From an uncultured Lachnospiraceae bacterium (GTDB lineage: Bacteria; Bacillota; Clostridia; Lachnospirales; Lachnospiraceae), in contig CAJTYN010000005.1 of NCBI GenBank assembly GCA_910584115.1, positions 1 through 23,424 on the forward strand: a stretch of 23,424 bases of DNA. Direction: 5' to 3'. Positions 15,857 to 23,424 of this stretch are shown here, piece by piece. The translations under genes and the position numbers were made by a program. The notes beneath the pieces were generated by a model, which saw nothing but the letters and a program-made list of their open reading frames with translations, searched no databases and was not told the DNA's origin. The first letter of the stretch is position 1, and the number at the start of each line of letters is the position of its first letter.

Positions 15857-17077
15857 TCATGCCCACTGATATTCCCCGTTTTCTTTTACCTGATAGAAAT
15901 CCGCATAGCTGATATCGAATATATCCTTGTGGATACCGTCCACCTGGATCTTGTTCTTGATCAGGTACTGCCAGATCCCGGCATTGGAGATGTCGCCCTG
16001 CAGGAGGACGCCTTCCACTTTCCCGTCTCTTAGGATGACCCGTTTGTACTGGGTCCTGTCCTCTTTGATCTGGACCTGGTCGCCTTCCTCTTCTCTGATC
16101 TTCCCTACGCAGAGGGTGACCAGGCCGAAGAAATTGATCGTGTTTTTGACCGCGTATGTATCGGTGTACTGGGATGCCGCGCCGCTCATGTTCGCTCCGG
16201 CTACGTGGCCCTGGTCCGTGGCGTTTGGCCAGATACCGGACAGGCCGGTGATATCCCCGGCGGCGTAGATGTCCTCTTTTGAGGTCTTCATGGAGGCGTC
16301 CACGGTCACTCCGCGGTCACACTCGATCCCGCTGCCCTCCAGGCAGGCCAGGGCGGGGCGCACGCCCGCGGCTACGATCAGCAGGTCGCAGGCCAGCTCG
16401 TCACCGTTGTCCAGGATGACTTTATGGATCTTGCCGTCCGCCTCGCATACGGCTTCGGAGGCTTTCCTGCCCAGGACGAAACGCACCCCGGCTTTTTCGA
16501 AGAGCTCCTGGTAGGCGGCTGCGCCATGGGCGTCCAGCTGTACGGGCAGGATCTGATCCGCCATCTCCACGATGGTGATCTTCTTGCCGCGTTCTAAAAG
16601 GCCGTAGGCCGCGTCCAGACCCACCAGGCCGGAACCGATCACCAGCACGTTCTCGGCTGTCTCGGCTTCTTTTACGATCATCTGGGCATCGGAAAGGTTC
16701 CGAAGGCCGCAGACGTTGGAAGCGCTGCGCAGTTCTCCCACCGGAGGGATGAAACTGTCCGCGCCGCCGGCCAGGAGGAGTTTATCGTAACTGATCTTCT
16801 CTCCCCCTTCCAGAGCGATCTCTTTTGCGTCGGGACAGACTTTCTCCACCCGGACGCCTTTTTTCCATTCTACAGCGTACTTTTCAAAAAAATCTCTTTC
16901 CGAAAAGTCCAGGCCCTGTTCGTCACGCTCGCCCGCGATGTATTTGTGGAGCATGCAGCGGGAATGTACGTGCGTATCCGCGGAGACCAGGAGGATCTCT
17001 CCCGCGCTGTCATTTTTACGGATGGTCTTTGCCGCTTCTATGCCGGCGACCCCGGCACCTATGATCACGTATCTCAT
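15857..17077 (-). CDS. CODH-associated FAD/NAD(P)-dependent oxidoreductase
   Basis: This is a flavoprotein that probably takes electrons from the CooF-type ferredoxin and reduces NAD(P)+. The 406 residues hold an FAD-binding Rossmann motif GAGVAG (7-12), an NAD-binding GSGLVGLDAA motif (148-157) and the second FAD motif YAAGD (271-275). The CxxxxC redox pair of disulphide reductases is absent; a single Cys41 sits near the active-site region, in SRCMLHKY. The frame is open to 17248, but that extension overlaps the ferredoxin gene and is unlike the family; the ATG at 17077 begins MRYVIIGAG and follows the ferredoxin stop by 2 bases with a GAGGTG ribosome site. The cooS-cooF-flavoprotein (FNOR) set is known in several CO-using bacteria and is thought to connect CO oxidation to NAD(P)H. 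Confidence 0.92.
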   Translation of the reverse strand: MRYVIIGAGVAGIEAAKTIRKNDSAGEILLVSADTHVHSRCMLHKYIAGERDEQGLDFSERDFFEKYAVEWKKGVRVEKVCPDAKEIALEGGEKISYDKLLLAGGADSFIPPVGELRSASNVCGLRNLSDAQMIVKEAETAENVLVIGSGLVGLDAAYGLLERGKKITIVEMADQILPVQLDAHGAAAYQELFEKAGVRFVLGRKASEAVCEADGKIHKVILDNGDELACDLLIVAAGVRPALACLEGSGIECDRGVTVDASMKTSKEDIYAAGDITGLSGIWPNATDQGHVAGANMSGAASQYTDTYAVKNTINFFGLVTLCVGKIREEEGDQVQIKEDRTQYKRVILRDGKVEGVLLQGDISNAGIWQYLIKNKIQVDGIHKDIFDISYADFYQVKENGEYQWA

Positions 17078-17079
17078 CT

Positions 17080-17526
17080 TTACACCTCCTCTACATAGAT
17101 CGCCTGTTTCGGGCAGGCGGCTACACAGGATGGCTCTCCCCCTGCGTTCACACAGAAGTCGCATTTTATGACCTTGGTCCTGCTCACGGTATCCGGTTTC
17201 AGCACGCCGTACGGGCAGTTCATCACGCACATGAAGCAGGAACCGCACCGGGTCTCGTCGTAAAAGACATGGCCGCTCTCAGGGTCTTTTGATAATGCGC
17301 CGCTCATGCATGCCTCCGCGCATTTCGGCTCGTCGCAGTGGCGGCAGAACAGCGGCTTGTAATGCCCGTCGGCGTCTTTTAGGATATAGTTGCGGGATTC
17401 GTTTTGGGGGTCTGTCAGATCCAGGTCATAGACTGTCCCTTCCGTCTCCCGGTGCGCCTGCATACAGGCGATGGAACAGCTCTTACACCCATCACATTTC
17501 TCATGATCGATCATGATCCGTTTCAT
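17080..17526 (-). CDS. cooF: CooF-like polyferredoxin with four 4Fe-4S clusters
   Basis: This is a 148-residue electron carrier for CO dehydrogenase. Sixteen cysteines fall into four groups: 11/14/17/21, 61/64/69/73, 94/97/100/104 and 122/125/134/138, the 4x[4Fe-4S] layout of the CooF/HycB/DmsB family. It has no membrane segment or Tat signal, so it is soluble. It lies between cooS (25-base gap) and the flavoprotein (2-base gap), which supports transfer from CO dehydrogenase to NAD(P)+. It could also serve another partner elsewhere, since HycB-like proteins are interchangeable by sequence. The symbol cooF rests on context more than on unique residues. Confidence 0.9.
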   Translation of the reverse strand: MKRIMIDHEKCDGCKSCSIACMQAHRETEGTVYDLDLTDPQNESRNYILKDADGHYKPLFCRHCDEPKCAEACMSGALSKDPESGHVFYDETRCGSCFMCVMNCPYGVLKPDTVSRTKVIKCDFCVNAGGEPSCVAACPKQAIYVEEV

Positions 17527-17551
17527 ATATACACCACCCCTTTCTCTGCTC

Positions 17552-19435
17552 TTATATATTCAGTCCCTGGCGTTTTTCCTCGATGATCTTCTCCAGGATA
17601 TCGGCGGACTCCTTGGCGTCGCTGTTGATGATCACATGGCCGCCGGTGAGTTTCTTCATATCTTCTGTGAGTACCTGTACGGCTACCGGGCTTCCGGTCA
17701 CGAACGGCGGCAGTCCCAAGTGCAGAGGCAGTCCCAGCGCCAGGCCGTAGCAGCCGTCTGCCAGTGCCTGCTCTTCCAGCCACTGTGCGGCGGAGAGTAC
17801 CAGCGGGAGCTGCGGCAGGTCTACTTTTAATGCCTCGGCTAATTCGGTGGCTACGATCTCCAGACGGCCGATCGCCAGGCAGGGACCGAAGTTGAGTACA
17901 GGCGGGATGCCCAGTTTCTCACAGACGGCGCGCAGCTTCGGCCCTGCGTATTTTGCCGCTTCGGGGACCATCAGGCCGCAGTTTTCGATACCGCCTGAGG
18001 AACATCCGGCTGTCAGGACGATGATGTCTCTCGCGATCAGTTCTTTTACAAGGTCTACGCTCAGGACGTCATGGCCGCCCGCGGTCAGGTTGGAGCATCC
18101 GACGACGCCTGCCACACCTTTGATATCGCCGGATACGATCAGGTCGATCAGCGGCTGCCAGCTGCCGCCTAAGAATTTCTTTAAGGAGACTTCGCTGACG
18201 CCTGTCAGGGTGTTGTCGTTGCCGTGGTCTTTCATGAGGTTCATGGTCACGCTGCCGCGGCGGGCTTTGTATGCCTCCACGATCTCGTCGATGATCTCCT
18301 CTGTGACGGCGGCGCGGTTCTCGAAGTCAAATTCTTTCAGCTCGGCGTTGGCTTTCTTGGCCACGTTGTCGATGCAGATCTGTTTGATCTTCAGCTCGTC
18401 GCAGATCGGTTCGATGCCCGGCAGAGTACAGTTGAATTCGGAGATCACCGCGTCGATCCCGCCGGTGGCTAAGATGGCCTCGCTGGTGTAGTTGTTGCCG
18501 GCATGGCCGTCGAAGACTTCCGTGTAATGGGCGCCGCGCAACTGAAGGTCCTGGCCTACGCAGGTGCAGCCCACCAGCTTGAAGCCTTTTGCTCCGGCTT
18601 TTTTGGCTTTTTCTTTTACGTCATCGGCGATCAGACGGTCCTGCAGGAAGGTGAACATGGAGTGCTGGTGGCCGGTGATCATGATGTTGATGTAATCCGG
18701 GTCGATCACCCGCAGTCCCACGGGAGCGGTGCGGATCTCCGGCTCGCCTAATACGACGTCATTTAAGAGATTGGTCAGCACCAGGCCGTGGATGCCGGTG
18801 GAGATGCCCAGTTTTAAGCAGTCTAAGAGCATGTTCACGGGGTCGGAGTTTAAGTTCGTGGAACATTTGACCACGCCATGGAAGACTTCGGATTTTGCGC
18901 CGCCCGGCAGGATGCCCAGCTCTTTCCATTTTTCGTAGCGGGGGCCGTAGGAGAGTTTTTCGGTCAGCTCCATCTTCTCATATTCGGGAAGGTAGAGGTC
19001 TTTTAATACAGCGTCGGCTACGGCTTCCGCGCATTTATGTACGTCGCTCTCCTGGATGCCGAAGATGTCGGCCAGGCGTTTCAGAGTCTCCACGCCTTTG
19101 ATCTCGCCCTTCGTCTTGGCGATATTCTTTACATTCAGGGCGGTGTTCTCTACGACGTGGATGTAGCAGCCGGAACCGGAAGCCACGGCGCGCAGCAGGT
19201 TCCGCACCACGATGGTGTCCGCGTTGGCGCCGCAGATCCCGCGCGGGGACTTGGGTGTGATCCGGCAGGGGCCGTTGGCACACAGACGGCAGCACACGCC
19301 CTGGAGTCCGAAGCCGCATTTGGTGCTCTGGCTGTCCACACGGTGATGGGACGTCTCCATGGGAAGTCCGGCGATGAAACTTTCTAAAGGTTTGTCTGCA
19401 CTCTTGCAGGTATTGCATCCATAACACTCATTCAT
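17552..19435 (-). CDS. cooS: Anaerobic Ni-Fe carbon monoxide dehydrogenase, catalytic subunit
   Basis: This enzyme interconverts CO and CO2. I chose the ATG at 19435 (627 residues) because the ATG at 19444 is only 1 base from AGGAGG. Clusters D and B use C40, C48, C49, C52, C57 and C68 in the CGFG...CCRLC...GPC block. C-cluster ligands appear present by eye: His256 (ITGHQH), C290 or C292 (GCTC), C336 (EFNC), C447 (VVGC), C478 (TAGC) and C519 (FGPC). Two features are unusual: a CxxCxxC motif at the extreme N-terminus (C4, C7, C10) and Gln556 where model enzymes have the active-site lysine (K563 in Carboxydothermus CODH-II). Surrounding motifs are also diverged from model enzymes, so it likely belongs to a less studied CODH clade. 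It is first in a three-gene operon with its own promoter. Identity as CODH is firm; full CO activity is not certain. Confidence 0.93.
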   Translation of the reverse strand: MNECYGCNTCKSADKPLESFIAGLPMETSHHRVDSQSTKCGFGLQGVCCRLCANGPCRITPKSPRGICGANADTIVVRNLLRAVASGSGCYIHVVENTALNVKNIAKTKGEIKGVETLKRLADIFGIQESDVHKCAEAVADAVLKDLYLPEYEKMELTEKLSYGPRYEKWKELGILPGGAKSEVFHGVVKCSTNLNSDPVNMLLDCLKLGISTGIHGLVLTNLLNDVVLGEPEIRTAPVGLRVIDPDYINIMITGHQHSMFTFLQDRLIADDVKEKAKKAGAKGFKLVGCTCVGQDLQLRGAHYTEVFDGHAGNNYTSEAILATGGIDAVISEFNCTLPGIEPICDELKIKQICIDNVAKKANAELKEFDFENRAAVTEEIIDEIVEAYKARRGSVTMNLMKDHGNDNTLTGVSEVSLKKFLGGSWQPLIDLIVSGDIKGVAGVVGCSNLTAGGHDVLSVDLVKELIARDIIVLTAGCSSGGIENCGLMVPEAAKYAGPKLRAVCEKLGIPPVLNFGPCLAIGRLEIVATELAEALKVDLPQLPLVLSAAQWLEEQALADGCYGLALGLPLHLGLPPFVTGSPVAVQVLTEDMKKLTGGHVIINSDAKESADILEKIIEEKRQGLNI

Positions 19436-19471
19436 AATGATCATACCTCCTTGTGGTCTTTAGTCGTATAG

Positions 19472-19501
19472 ATTTTACTATAACCTGATATTTTTTGTCA
19501 A
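19472..19501 (-). promoter_or_regulatory. Probable promoter of the cooS operon
   Basis: On the minus strand a consensus TTGACA (19496-19501) and TAAAAT (19472-19477) are 18 bases apart; the leader to cooS is about 30 bases. No CooA-, CRP- or Rex-type operator was recognised nearby. Confidence 0.65.
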
Positions 19502-19540
19502 CATTTATCGGAGATACATTTTGAAAAAAGGATCCGGAAC

Positions 19541-19569
19541 TTGATTTTTCCCCCGTGAGAATATATGAT
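19541..19569 (+). promoter_or_regulatory. Probable promoter of the HAD-chemoreceptor genes
   Basis: TTGATT (19541-19546) and TATGAT (19564-19569) are separated by 17 bases. It diverges from the cooS promoter, leaving about 40 bases between the two -35 boxes for shared control. Confidence 0.6.
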
Positions 19570-19616
19570 ATCTTAGAGTGTGTTTTTTACTATGATATGG
19601 AAGGGATGATGAAAGA

Positions 19617-20345
19617 ATGGCAATATCAACGGTCTTATTTGACCTGGACGGCACACTGCTCCCGATGGATCAGGACCGGTTCACCAAGGACTATTTCAAG
19701 CTCCTCGCAGAAAAGCTCGCCCCCCGCGGCTATGAACCTGAAAAGCTCATCGACACCATATGGGCAGGCACGTCCGCGATGATCAAAAATGATGGCGCGC
19801 AGACGAACGAGACGGTCTTTTGGCAGCGGTTTTCAGAGGTCTATGGGGCGGACTCCCTGGCCGATAAGCCTCTGTTCGAGGAATTTTACCGGGAAGAGTT
19901 CCAGACGGCGAAGTCCGCCTGCGGCTATGATCCCCAGGCGGCGGAGACTGTGGCCCTGGCCAGGGAGCTGGGTCTTCGAGTGGTGCTGGCCACGAACCCG
20001 ATCTTCCCCGCGGTCGCCACCGAGAGCCGGATCCGCTGGGCAGGTCTGGATCCGGAGGACTTTATTTTTTACACGACTTATGAAAATATATGTCACTGCA
20101 AGCCGGATCCATGTTATTATAGAGATATCGCCAGAAGGCTCGGCGTCCGGCCGGATGAATGCTGTATGGTCGGCAACGATGTGGACGAGGATATGGTGGC
20201 CGCGACTGTGGGCATGCGGGTCTTCCTGCTGACAGACTGCCTCATCAACAGACGGGACCTGGATATCGCCCGCTATCCCCACGGCGGCTACGGGGCGCTG
20301 CAGGATCTGCTCCGGACGCTGGCCTCGCAGAACAAAAAATCTTAA
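19617..20345 (+). CDS. HAD-superfamily phosphatase (phosphoglycolate phosphatase-like)
   Basis: This is a 242-residue soluble hydrolase with an intact HAD core: motif I DLDGTL (Asp9 and Asp11), motif II in ATNP, the motif III lysine in HCKPDP, and motif IV GNDVDED. The helical cap between motifs I and II (about residues 20-115) places it with subclass I enzymes such as phosphoglycolate phosphatase or YjjG-like nucleotidases. The start is preceded by GAAGGGA about 10 bases upstream. The gene is divergent from cooS and is followed after 12 bases by a chemoreceptor gene, so those two share a transcript. The substrate is not evident. Confidence 0.9.
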   Translation: MAISTVLFDLDGTLLPMDQDRFTKDYFKLLAEKLAPRGYEPEKLIDTIWAGTSAMIKNDGAQTNETVFWQRFSEVYGADSLADKPLFEEFYREEFQTAKSACGYDPQAAETVALARELGLRVVLATNPIFPAVATESRIRWAGLDPEDFIFYTTYENICHCKPDPCYYRDIARRLGVRPDECCMVGNDVDEDMVAATVGMRVFLLTDCLINRRDLDIARYPHGGYGALQDLLRTLASQNKKS

Positions 20346-20357
20346 AGGAGTTGCAGT

Positions 20358-22346
20358 ATGAAAAGAAAAATGAAAACGAAGAGCATAAAGAGCGTCGCCG
20401 CAAAGCTGGTGAGCGCCATCACGCTCACGATCCTGATCGTCGTCTCGATCCTCCTCCTGATCGTGTACAACTGTGTCTCCGACACGATATCGGAACAGAG
20501 CGAGAAACTACTCAAACAGACGACGGACAAAACGATCCAGGAGACCAGCGCATGGATCAACAAGACCCTGACCATGATAAAGATGCAGCGGGACACCATC
20601 GAATATGAGAACATGGACATCCCCGCGATGACCGACTACATCCGTCATACCGTGGATCAGGACCCCGCGTATCCGGCGGGCCTCTACGTGGCGCTGACAG
20701 ACGGCTCCCTGTACCATGCGTCGTTCGTCCCGGGTCCGGATTTCAAAGCTTCCGAAAAATCCTGGTATCAGGACGGGATCGAGTCGCCGGAGATCATCAT
20801 GGGCGACGTATATTTTGACGAGGACAGCCAGTCCAACGTGGTCGGCACTTCCGGCATGCTGCGGGACGCCGATGGCAATATCCGCGGTGTGGCCGCCGCC
20901 GATGTGTACTTAGATGCCATCTCCGATGTCGTCAAAGACGTCCAGTTGGAGAAGACCGGCGGGATCTTCCTGGTCGATACCCGCACAGGCACGATCATCG
21001 GCCACAAGGATCCAGAGATGACCGGACGCCCCCTGGACGAGTTCAGCGGGGATCTGTATGCCTACGCCAACGACCAGATCCAGAAAGGATCCACCGGCCT
21101 GTCCCTCTATAAAAATGATACGTACATACAAGTGGAGTCCGTGCCGGACAGCGACTGGGCCGCCGTGGCCTACGTCTCCAAGGCCGAGGTATTCAGCGAC
21201 CTGAATTCCCTGACCATCATCATGGCCGTCGTCTCGGTGCTGGCGATCCTCCTGGCGATCGTCCTCAGCATCCTGCTGGTGAAGAGGATCATCGGCAGGC
21301 CCGTCTCTGAATTGAACGACGTGGCGGCGAAGATCGCGGACGGCGAGCTGGAACAGGAGATCCGCCATTATTCCAATGATGAGCTGGGCGAACTGGCGGA
21401 TAATTTCGGACAGACCGTCTTGCGGCTGCGGGATTACGTGGATTACATCGACGAGATCTCGGAAAAACTCCAAGATATCGCCAGAGGCGACCTGACCTTC
21501 ACCCTCACCCATGAGTACGTGGGCGAATTCGCAAAGATCAAAGGATCCCTGGAAGCCATCTCCCGCTCCTTCAACGATACCTTCGGGCAGATCAGCATCG
21601 CGGCAGGGCAGGTGGCTGCAGGAGCCGGATATGTCTCCGACGGAGCGCAGGCCCTCTCCCAGGGCGCGGCACAGCAGACCGACGCGGTGGACCTGCTGGC
21701 CACCCACATCAATGAAGTCTCCGACGGGATCCAGAATACGGCCCGCGGCGCGCAGAAAGTCAGAGAGATCTCCCAGGATGTGGGCAGCGGCATCCTGGAC
21801 AGCAACGCCAAGATGAAGCACATGAACCAGGTGATCCAGAAGATCAGCGACAGATCCACAGAGATCCGCAGCATCATCAAGACCATCGAGGACATCGCTT
21901 TCCAGACAAATATCCTGGCCCTGAACGCCGCCGTGGAAGCAGCCCGCGCAGGCGCCGCCGGAAAAGGCTTCGCCGTGGTGGCAGACGAAGTGCGCAGCCT
22001 GGCCGGAAAATCTTCGGAAGCGGCCAAGAACACCTCCGTTCTCATCGACCAGACCGCCGAAGCCATCGAAGAAGGCAGCAAAGCCGCAAAAGACACCGCC
22101 GAAGCCATGATGAAAGTAGTGGCGCAGACCGAGGAAGTGACCGGCCTGATCGAGGAGATCGCCGAATATTCCACAAAACAGGCGACCGCCGCAGACGAAG
22201 TGAGCCGCGGGATCGACCAGATCTCCGATGTGGTCCAGTCGAACATGGCCACGGCAGAAAAGAGCGCGGCAGCCAGCGAAGAACTCTCCAGCCAGGCAAA
22301 TACATTGAACGATCTGGTCTCCAGATTCCGCCTGAAAGAACAGTGA
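20358..22346 (+). CDS. Methyl-accepting chemotaxis protein with dCache sensor
   Basis: This 662-residue receptor has a basic N-terminus, TM1 (about 17-38), an extracellular double-Cache-like sensor (39-280, with the SWYQDG and VAAADVYLD blocks of Cache domains), TM2 (286-308), a HAMP domain (309-362), a second HAMP-like linker, and a cytoplasmic coiled coil with the conserved hairpin tip [20 protein letters not shown] (about 515-545). It has no C-terminal CheR-binding pentapeptide. It should sense a small extracellular ligand and drive CheA; dCache receptors often bind amino acids or carboxylates, but the ligand here is unknown. AAAGGAG lies 7 bases before the start, and the gene follows the HAD gene closely. 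It implies the organism is motile or uses a chemosensory pathway. Confidence 0.95.
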   Translation: MKRKMKTKSIKSVAAKLVSAITLTILIVVSILLLIVYNCVSDTISEQSEKLLKQTTDKTIQETSAWINKTLTMIKMQRDTIEYENMDIPAMTDYIRHTVDQDPAYPAGLYVALTDGSLYHASFVPGPDFKASEKSWYQDGIESPEIIMGDVYFDEDSQSNVVGTSGMLRDADGNIRGVAAADVYLDAISDVVKDVQLEKTGGIFLVDTRTGTIIGHKDPEMTGRPLDEFSGDLYAYANDQIQKGSTGLSLYKNDTYIQVESVPDSDWAAVAYVSKAEVFSDLNSLTIIMAVVSVLAILLAIVLSILLVKRIIGRPVSELNDVAAKIADGELEQEIRHYSNDELGELADNFGQTVLRLRDYVDYIDEISEKLQDIARGDLTFTLTHEYVGEFAKIKGSLEAISRSFNDTFGQISIAAGQVAAGAGYVSDGAQALSQGAAQQTDAVDLLATHINEVSDGIQNTARGAQKVREISQDVGSGILDSNAKMKHMNQVIQKISDRSTEIRSIIKTIEDIAFQTNILALNAAVEAARAGAAGKGFAVVADEVRSLAGKSSEAAKNTSVLIDQTAEAIEEGSKAAKDTAEAMMKVVAQTEEVTGLIEEIAEYSTKQATAADEVSRGIDQISDVVQSNMATAEKSAAASEELSSQANTLNDLVSRFRLKEQ

Positions 22347-22362
22347 TCCATCTTATATAGCT

Positions 22363-22397
22363 GCGGGACGGGGGAGTATCGACTCCCTTCCTCCCGC
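22363..22397 (+). terminator. Interrupted hairpin between chemoreceptor and fmdE
   Basis: GCGGGA (22363-22368) pairs with TCCCGC (22392-22397), and GGGAGT (22372-22377) pairs with ACTCCC (22382-22387). No U-tract follows, so it may be a weak terminator or a processing or leader structure for the next gene. Confidence 0.4.
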
Positions 22398-22423
22398 ACA
22401 CGAACAAAAAGGAGGACGAACAC

Positions 22424-22960
22424 ATGGGAACGATACAGACGAGAGAAGCACTCTGGGAGAAATGCGTGGACTTCCACGGCCACACATGCAGCGGACTGAT
22501 GATCGGGTTTCGGGCCGCCCTCTATGGGATGGAACTGCTGGGCCTGGACTATTCACAGGATGAAGAAGCGGCCTGCATCACAGAAAACGACGCCTGCGGC
22601 GTAGACGCCATCCAGGTGGTCACAGGCTGCAGCGCAGGCAAGGGCAACCTTCTATTCAAGATGCGCGGGAAACAGGCATTCACCTTTTACAACAGGAAGA
22701 CGGGCAAAGCCGTGCGCCTGCTCTTAAAAGAGATGGACCCCATGGAAAAGGAAGAAAGATTCCAGTATCTCAAGACCCAGCCCGCCGAAGAGCTCTTCGA
22801 GGTCAAAGAACCCACCCAGGCATTTCCCGAGCGGGCACGGAGCTTCCGTTCCGTGGAATGCGCCTGCTGCCACGAGATGACATCCGAAAATATGATCCGC
22901 CTGCAGGATGGAAAAACGGTCTGCCTTGAATGTTTTTCACCCTACAGCCGTTTTTTATAG
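22424..22960 (+). CDS. FmdE-family protein with C-terminal zinc ribbon
   Basis: This 178-residue protein has the FmdE core: FHGHTCSGLMIG (16-28, with H18, H20 and C22), ENDACGVDA (54-62) and VVTGCSAGKGNL (65-76). A C-terminal zinc ribbon has C146-x2-C149 and C167-x2-C170. The family is named after a protein found with formylmethanofuran dehydrogenase in methanogens; in bacteria it occurs near molybdenum and other metalloenzymes and may bind metal or help insert it, but its function is not proven. AAGGAGG is 8 bases before the start. It is 77 bases after the chemoreceptor and converges on the Rrf2 gene. Its presence near cooS is suggestive but may be chance. Confidence 0.92.
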   Translation: MGTIQTREALWEKCVDFHGHTCSGLMIGFRAALYGMELLGLDYSQDEEAACITENDACGVDAIQVVTGCSAGKGNLLFKMRGKQAFTFYNRKTGKAVRLLLKEMDPMEKEERFQYLKTQPAEELFEVKEPTQAFPERARSFRSVECACCHEMTSENMIRLQDGKTVCLECFSPYSRFL

Positions 22961-22971
22961 GATCCATCTCA

Positions 22972-23379
22972 TCATAAGCGTCCATTTATCAGATCCTCTA
23001 ATGTTATGCCGTACAAAAGATCATGGACGAGCAGATCATATTTTTTCCACAGCGGCAGTGTGATACACTGCTCCTTTCTGGGGCATATCTCCGCATCCGG
23101 CATAAGACAGGCCACCGGGGCCAGCGGGCCTTCCGTCAGTTCGATGATCTCGCCCACCGTATAGTCTCTTGGCAGGCGGGTCAGCCTGTACCCGCCGCCT
23201 TTCCCGCGGACCCCTTTTAAGATCTTTCCCTTCACGAGCGTCTTCAGGATGATCTCCAGATATTTTTCGGAGATCTCCTGTCGTTTCGAGATCTCTTTCA
23301 ATGGAACATGACCATCTCCCTGATGTTGCGCAAGATCTATCAATACTCTGAGTGCATAGCGCGCTTTCGTTGAGATCAT
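22972..23379 (-). CDS. Rrf2-family transcriptional regulator, IscR-like
   Basis: This 135-residue regulator has an N-terminal winged helix (MISTKARYALRVLIDLA start, recognition region near 28-60, wing GKGGGYRL) and three cysteines at 91, 99 and 105, the spacing used by IscR-type members to hold an Fe-S cluster. CymR-type members lack these cysteines, so this is likely an Fe-S, redox or NO-responsive switch. GGAGGGGG precedes the start by 7 bases. No isc or suf genes are visible; downstream it converges on fmdE with an 11-base gap. The targets may include its own promoter, near the window edge. Confidence 0.93.
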   Translation of the reverse strand: MISTKARYALRVLIDLAQHQGDGHVPLKEISKRQEISEKYLEIILKTLVKGKILKGVRGKGGGYRLTRLPRDYTVGEIIELTEGPLAPVACLMPDAEICPRKEQCITLPLWKKYDLLVHDLLYGITLEDLINGRL

Positions 23380-23407
23380 AAAAACACCCCCTCCGACCGT
23401 TTTCTAG

Positions 23408-23413
23408 ATTATA
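23408..23413 (-). promoter_or_regulatory. -10 box of the rrf2 promoter
   Basis: TATAAT on the minus strand lies about 30 bases upstream of the start codon; the matching -35 box would fall at or beyond the window edge. Confidence 0.5.
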
Positions 23414-23424
23414 CCTCTGATAAG

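Noticed and set aside
17078..17248. N-terminal extension of the CODH flavoprotein
   Set aside because: It overlaps the ferredoxin gene and lacks family similarity; MRYVIIGAG at 17077 is a standard FAD-domain start.
20910..22483. Long open frames antisense to the chemoreceptor (20910-21821 and 21443-22483)
   Set aside because: They mirror the strong codon bias of the GC-rich chemoreceptor gene, have no recognisable domains, and their composition is typical of shadow frames.

Overview
The window looks like chromosomal DNA from an anaerobic Firmicute, most likely a gut Lachnospiraceae or other Clostridia. The reasons are strong AGGAGG-type ribosome sites, TTGACA/TATAAT-type promoters, a nickel CO dehydrogenase, many 4Fe-4S proteins, an IscR-like Rrf2 regulator and a dCache chemoreceptor. 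No rRNA, tRNA, CRISPR array, prophage or intact insertion sequence was seen. The species cannot be fixed from the sequence alone.

Layout. (1) 1-4320: the end of a type I restriction-modification locus, with hsdS (5' end outside the window) followed by hsdR and a good terminator. hsdS is clearly AT-richer than the rest and carries two pairs of exact in-frame direct repeats. (2) 4398-11987, all on the minus strand: a stress or metal-homeostasis block that starts with a YtrA-type GntR regulator and a ClpC-type AAA+ unfoldase. It continues, from its own promoter, with two TerD proteins, a PMCA-like calcium P-type ATPase and a HAD phosphatase. This matches the tellurium-resistance (Ter) associated gene sets, in which TerD proteins travel with a Ca2+ ATPase and HAD enzymes. 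(3) 12152-15261, plus strand: a two-TM protein with a signal-peptidase-like fold that lacks the catalytic serine, a 150-bp nested inverted repeat, an HSL-type alpha/beta hydrolase and a metallo-beta-lactamase-fold hydrolase. (4) 15389-19435, minus strand: a CO-oxidation operon of cooS, a four-cluster CooF-like ferredoxin and an FAD/NAD oxidoreductase, ended by a strong hairpin and followed by a cysteine-rich DUF3795 protein. (5) 19617-22960, plus strand: a HAD phosphatase, a chemoreceptor and an FmdE-type zinc-ribbon protein. (6) 22972-23379, minus strand: an IscR-like Rrf2 regulator.

How the parts may work together. CooS would oxidise CO, or reduce CO2, and pass electrons through the ferredoxin to the flavoprotein, linking CO to the NAD(P)H pool. 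No acetyl-CoA synthase or hydrogenase genes are present here. The Ter block would couple calcium-binding TerD proteins to Ca2+ export and protein quality control under a GntR switch.

The points most worth a second look are the nested inverted repeat at 13351-13500, the unusual N-terminal cysteine motif and apparent loss of an active-site lysine in CooS, the catalytically dead signal-peptidase-like protein, and the hairpin in the leader of the terD operon.
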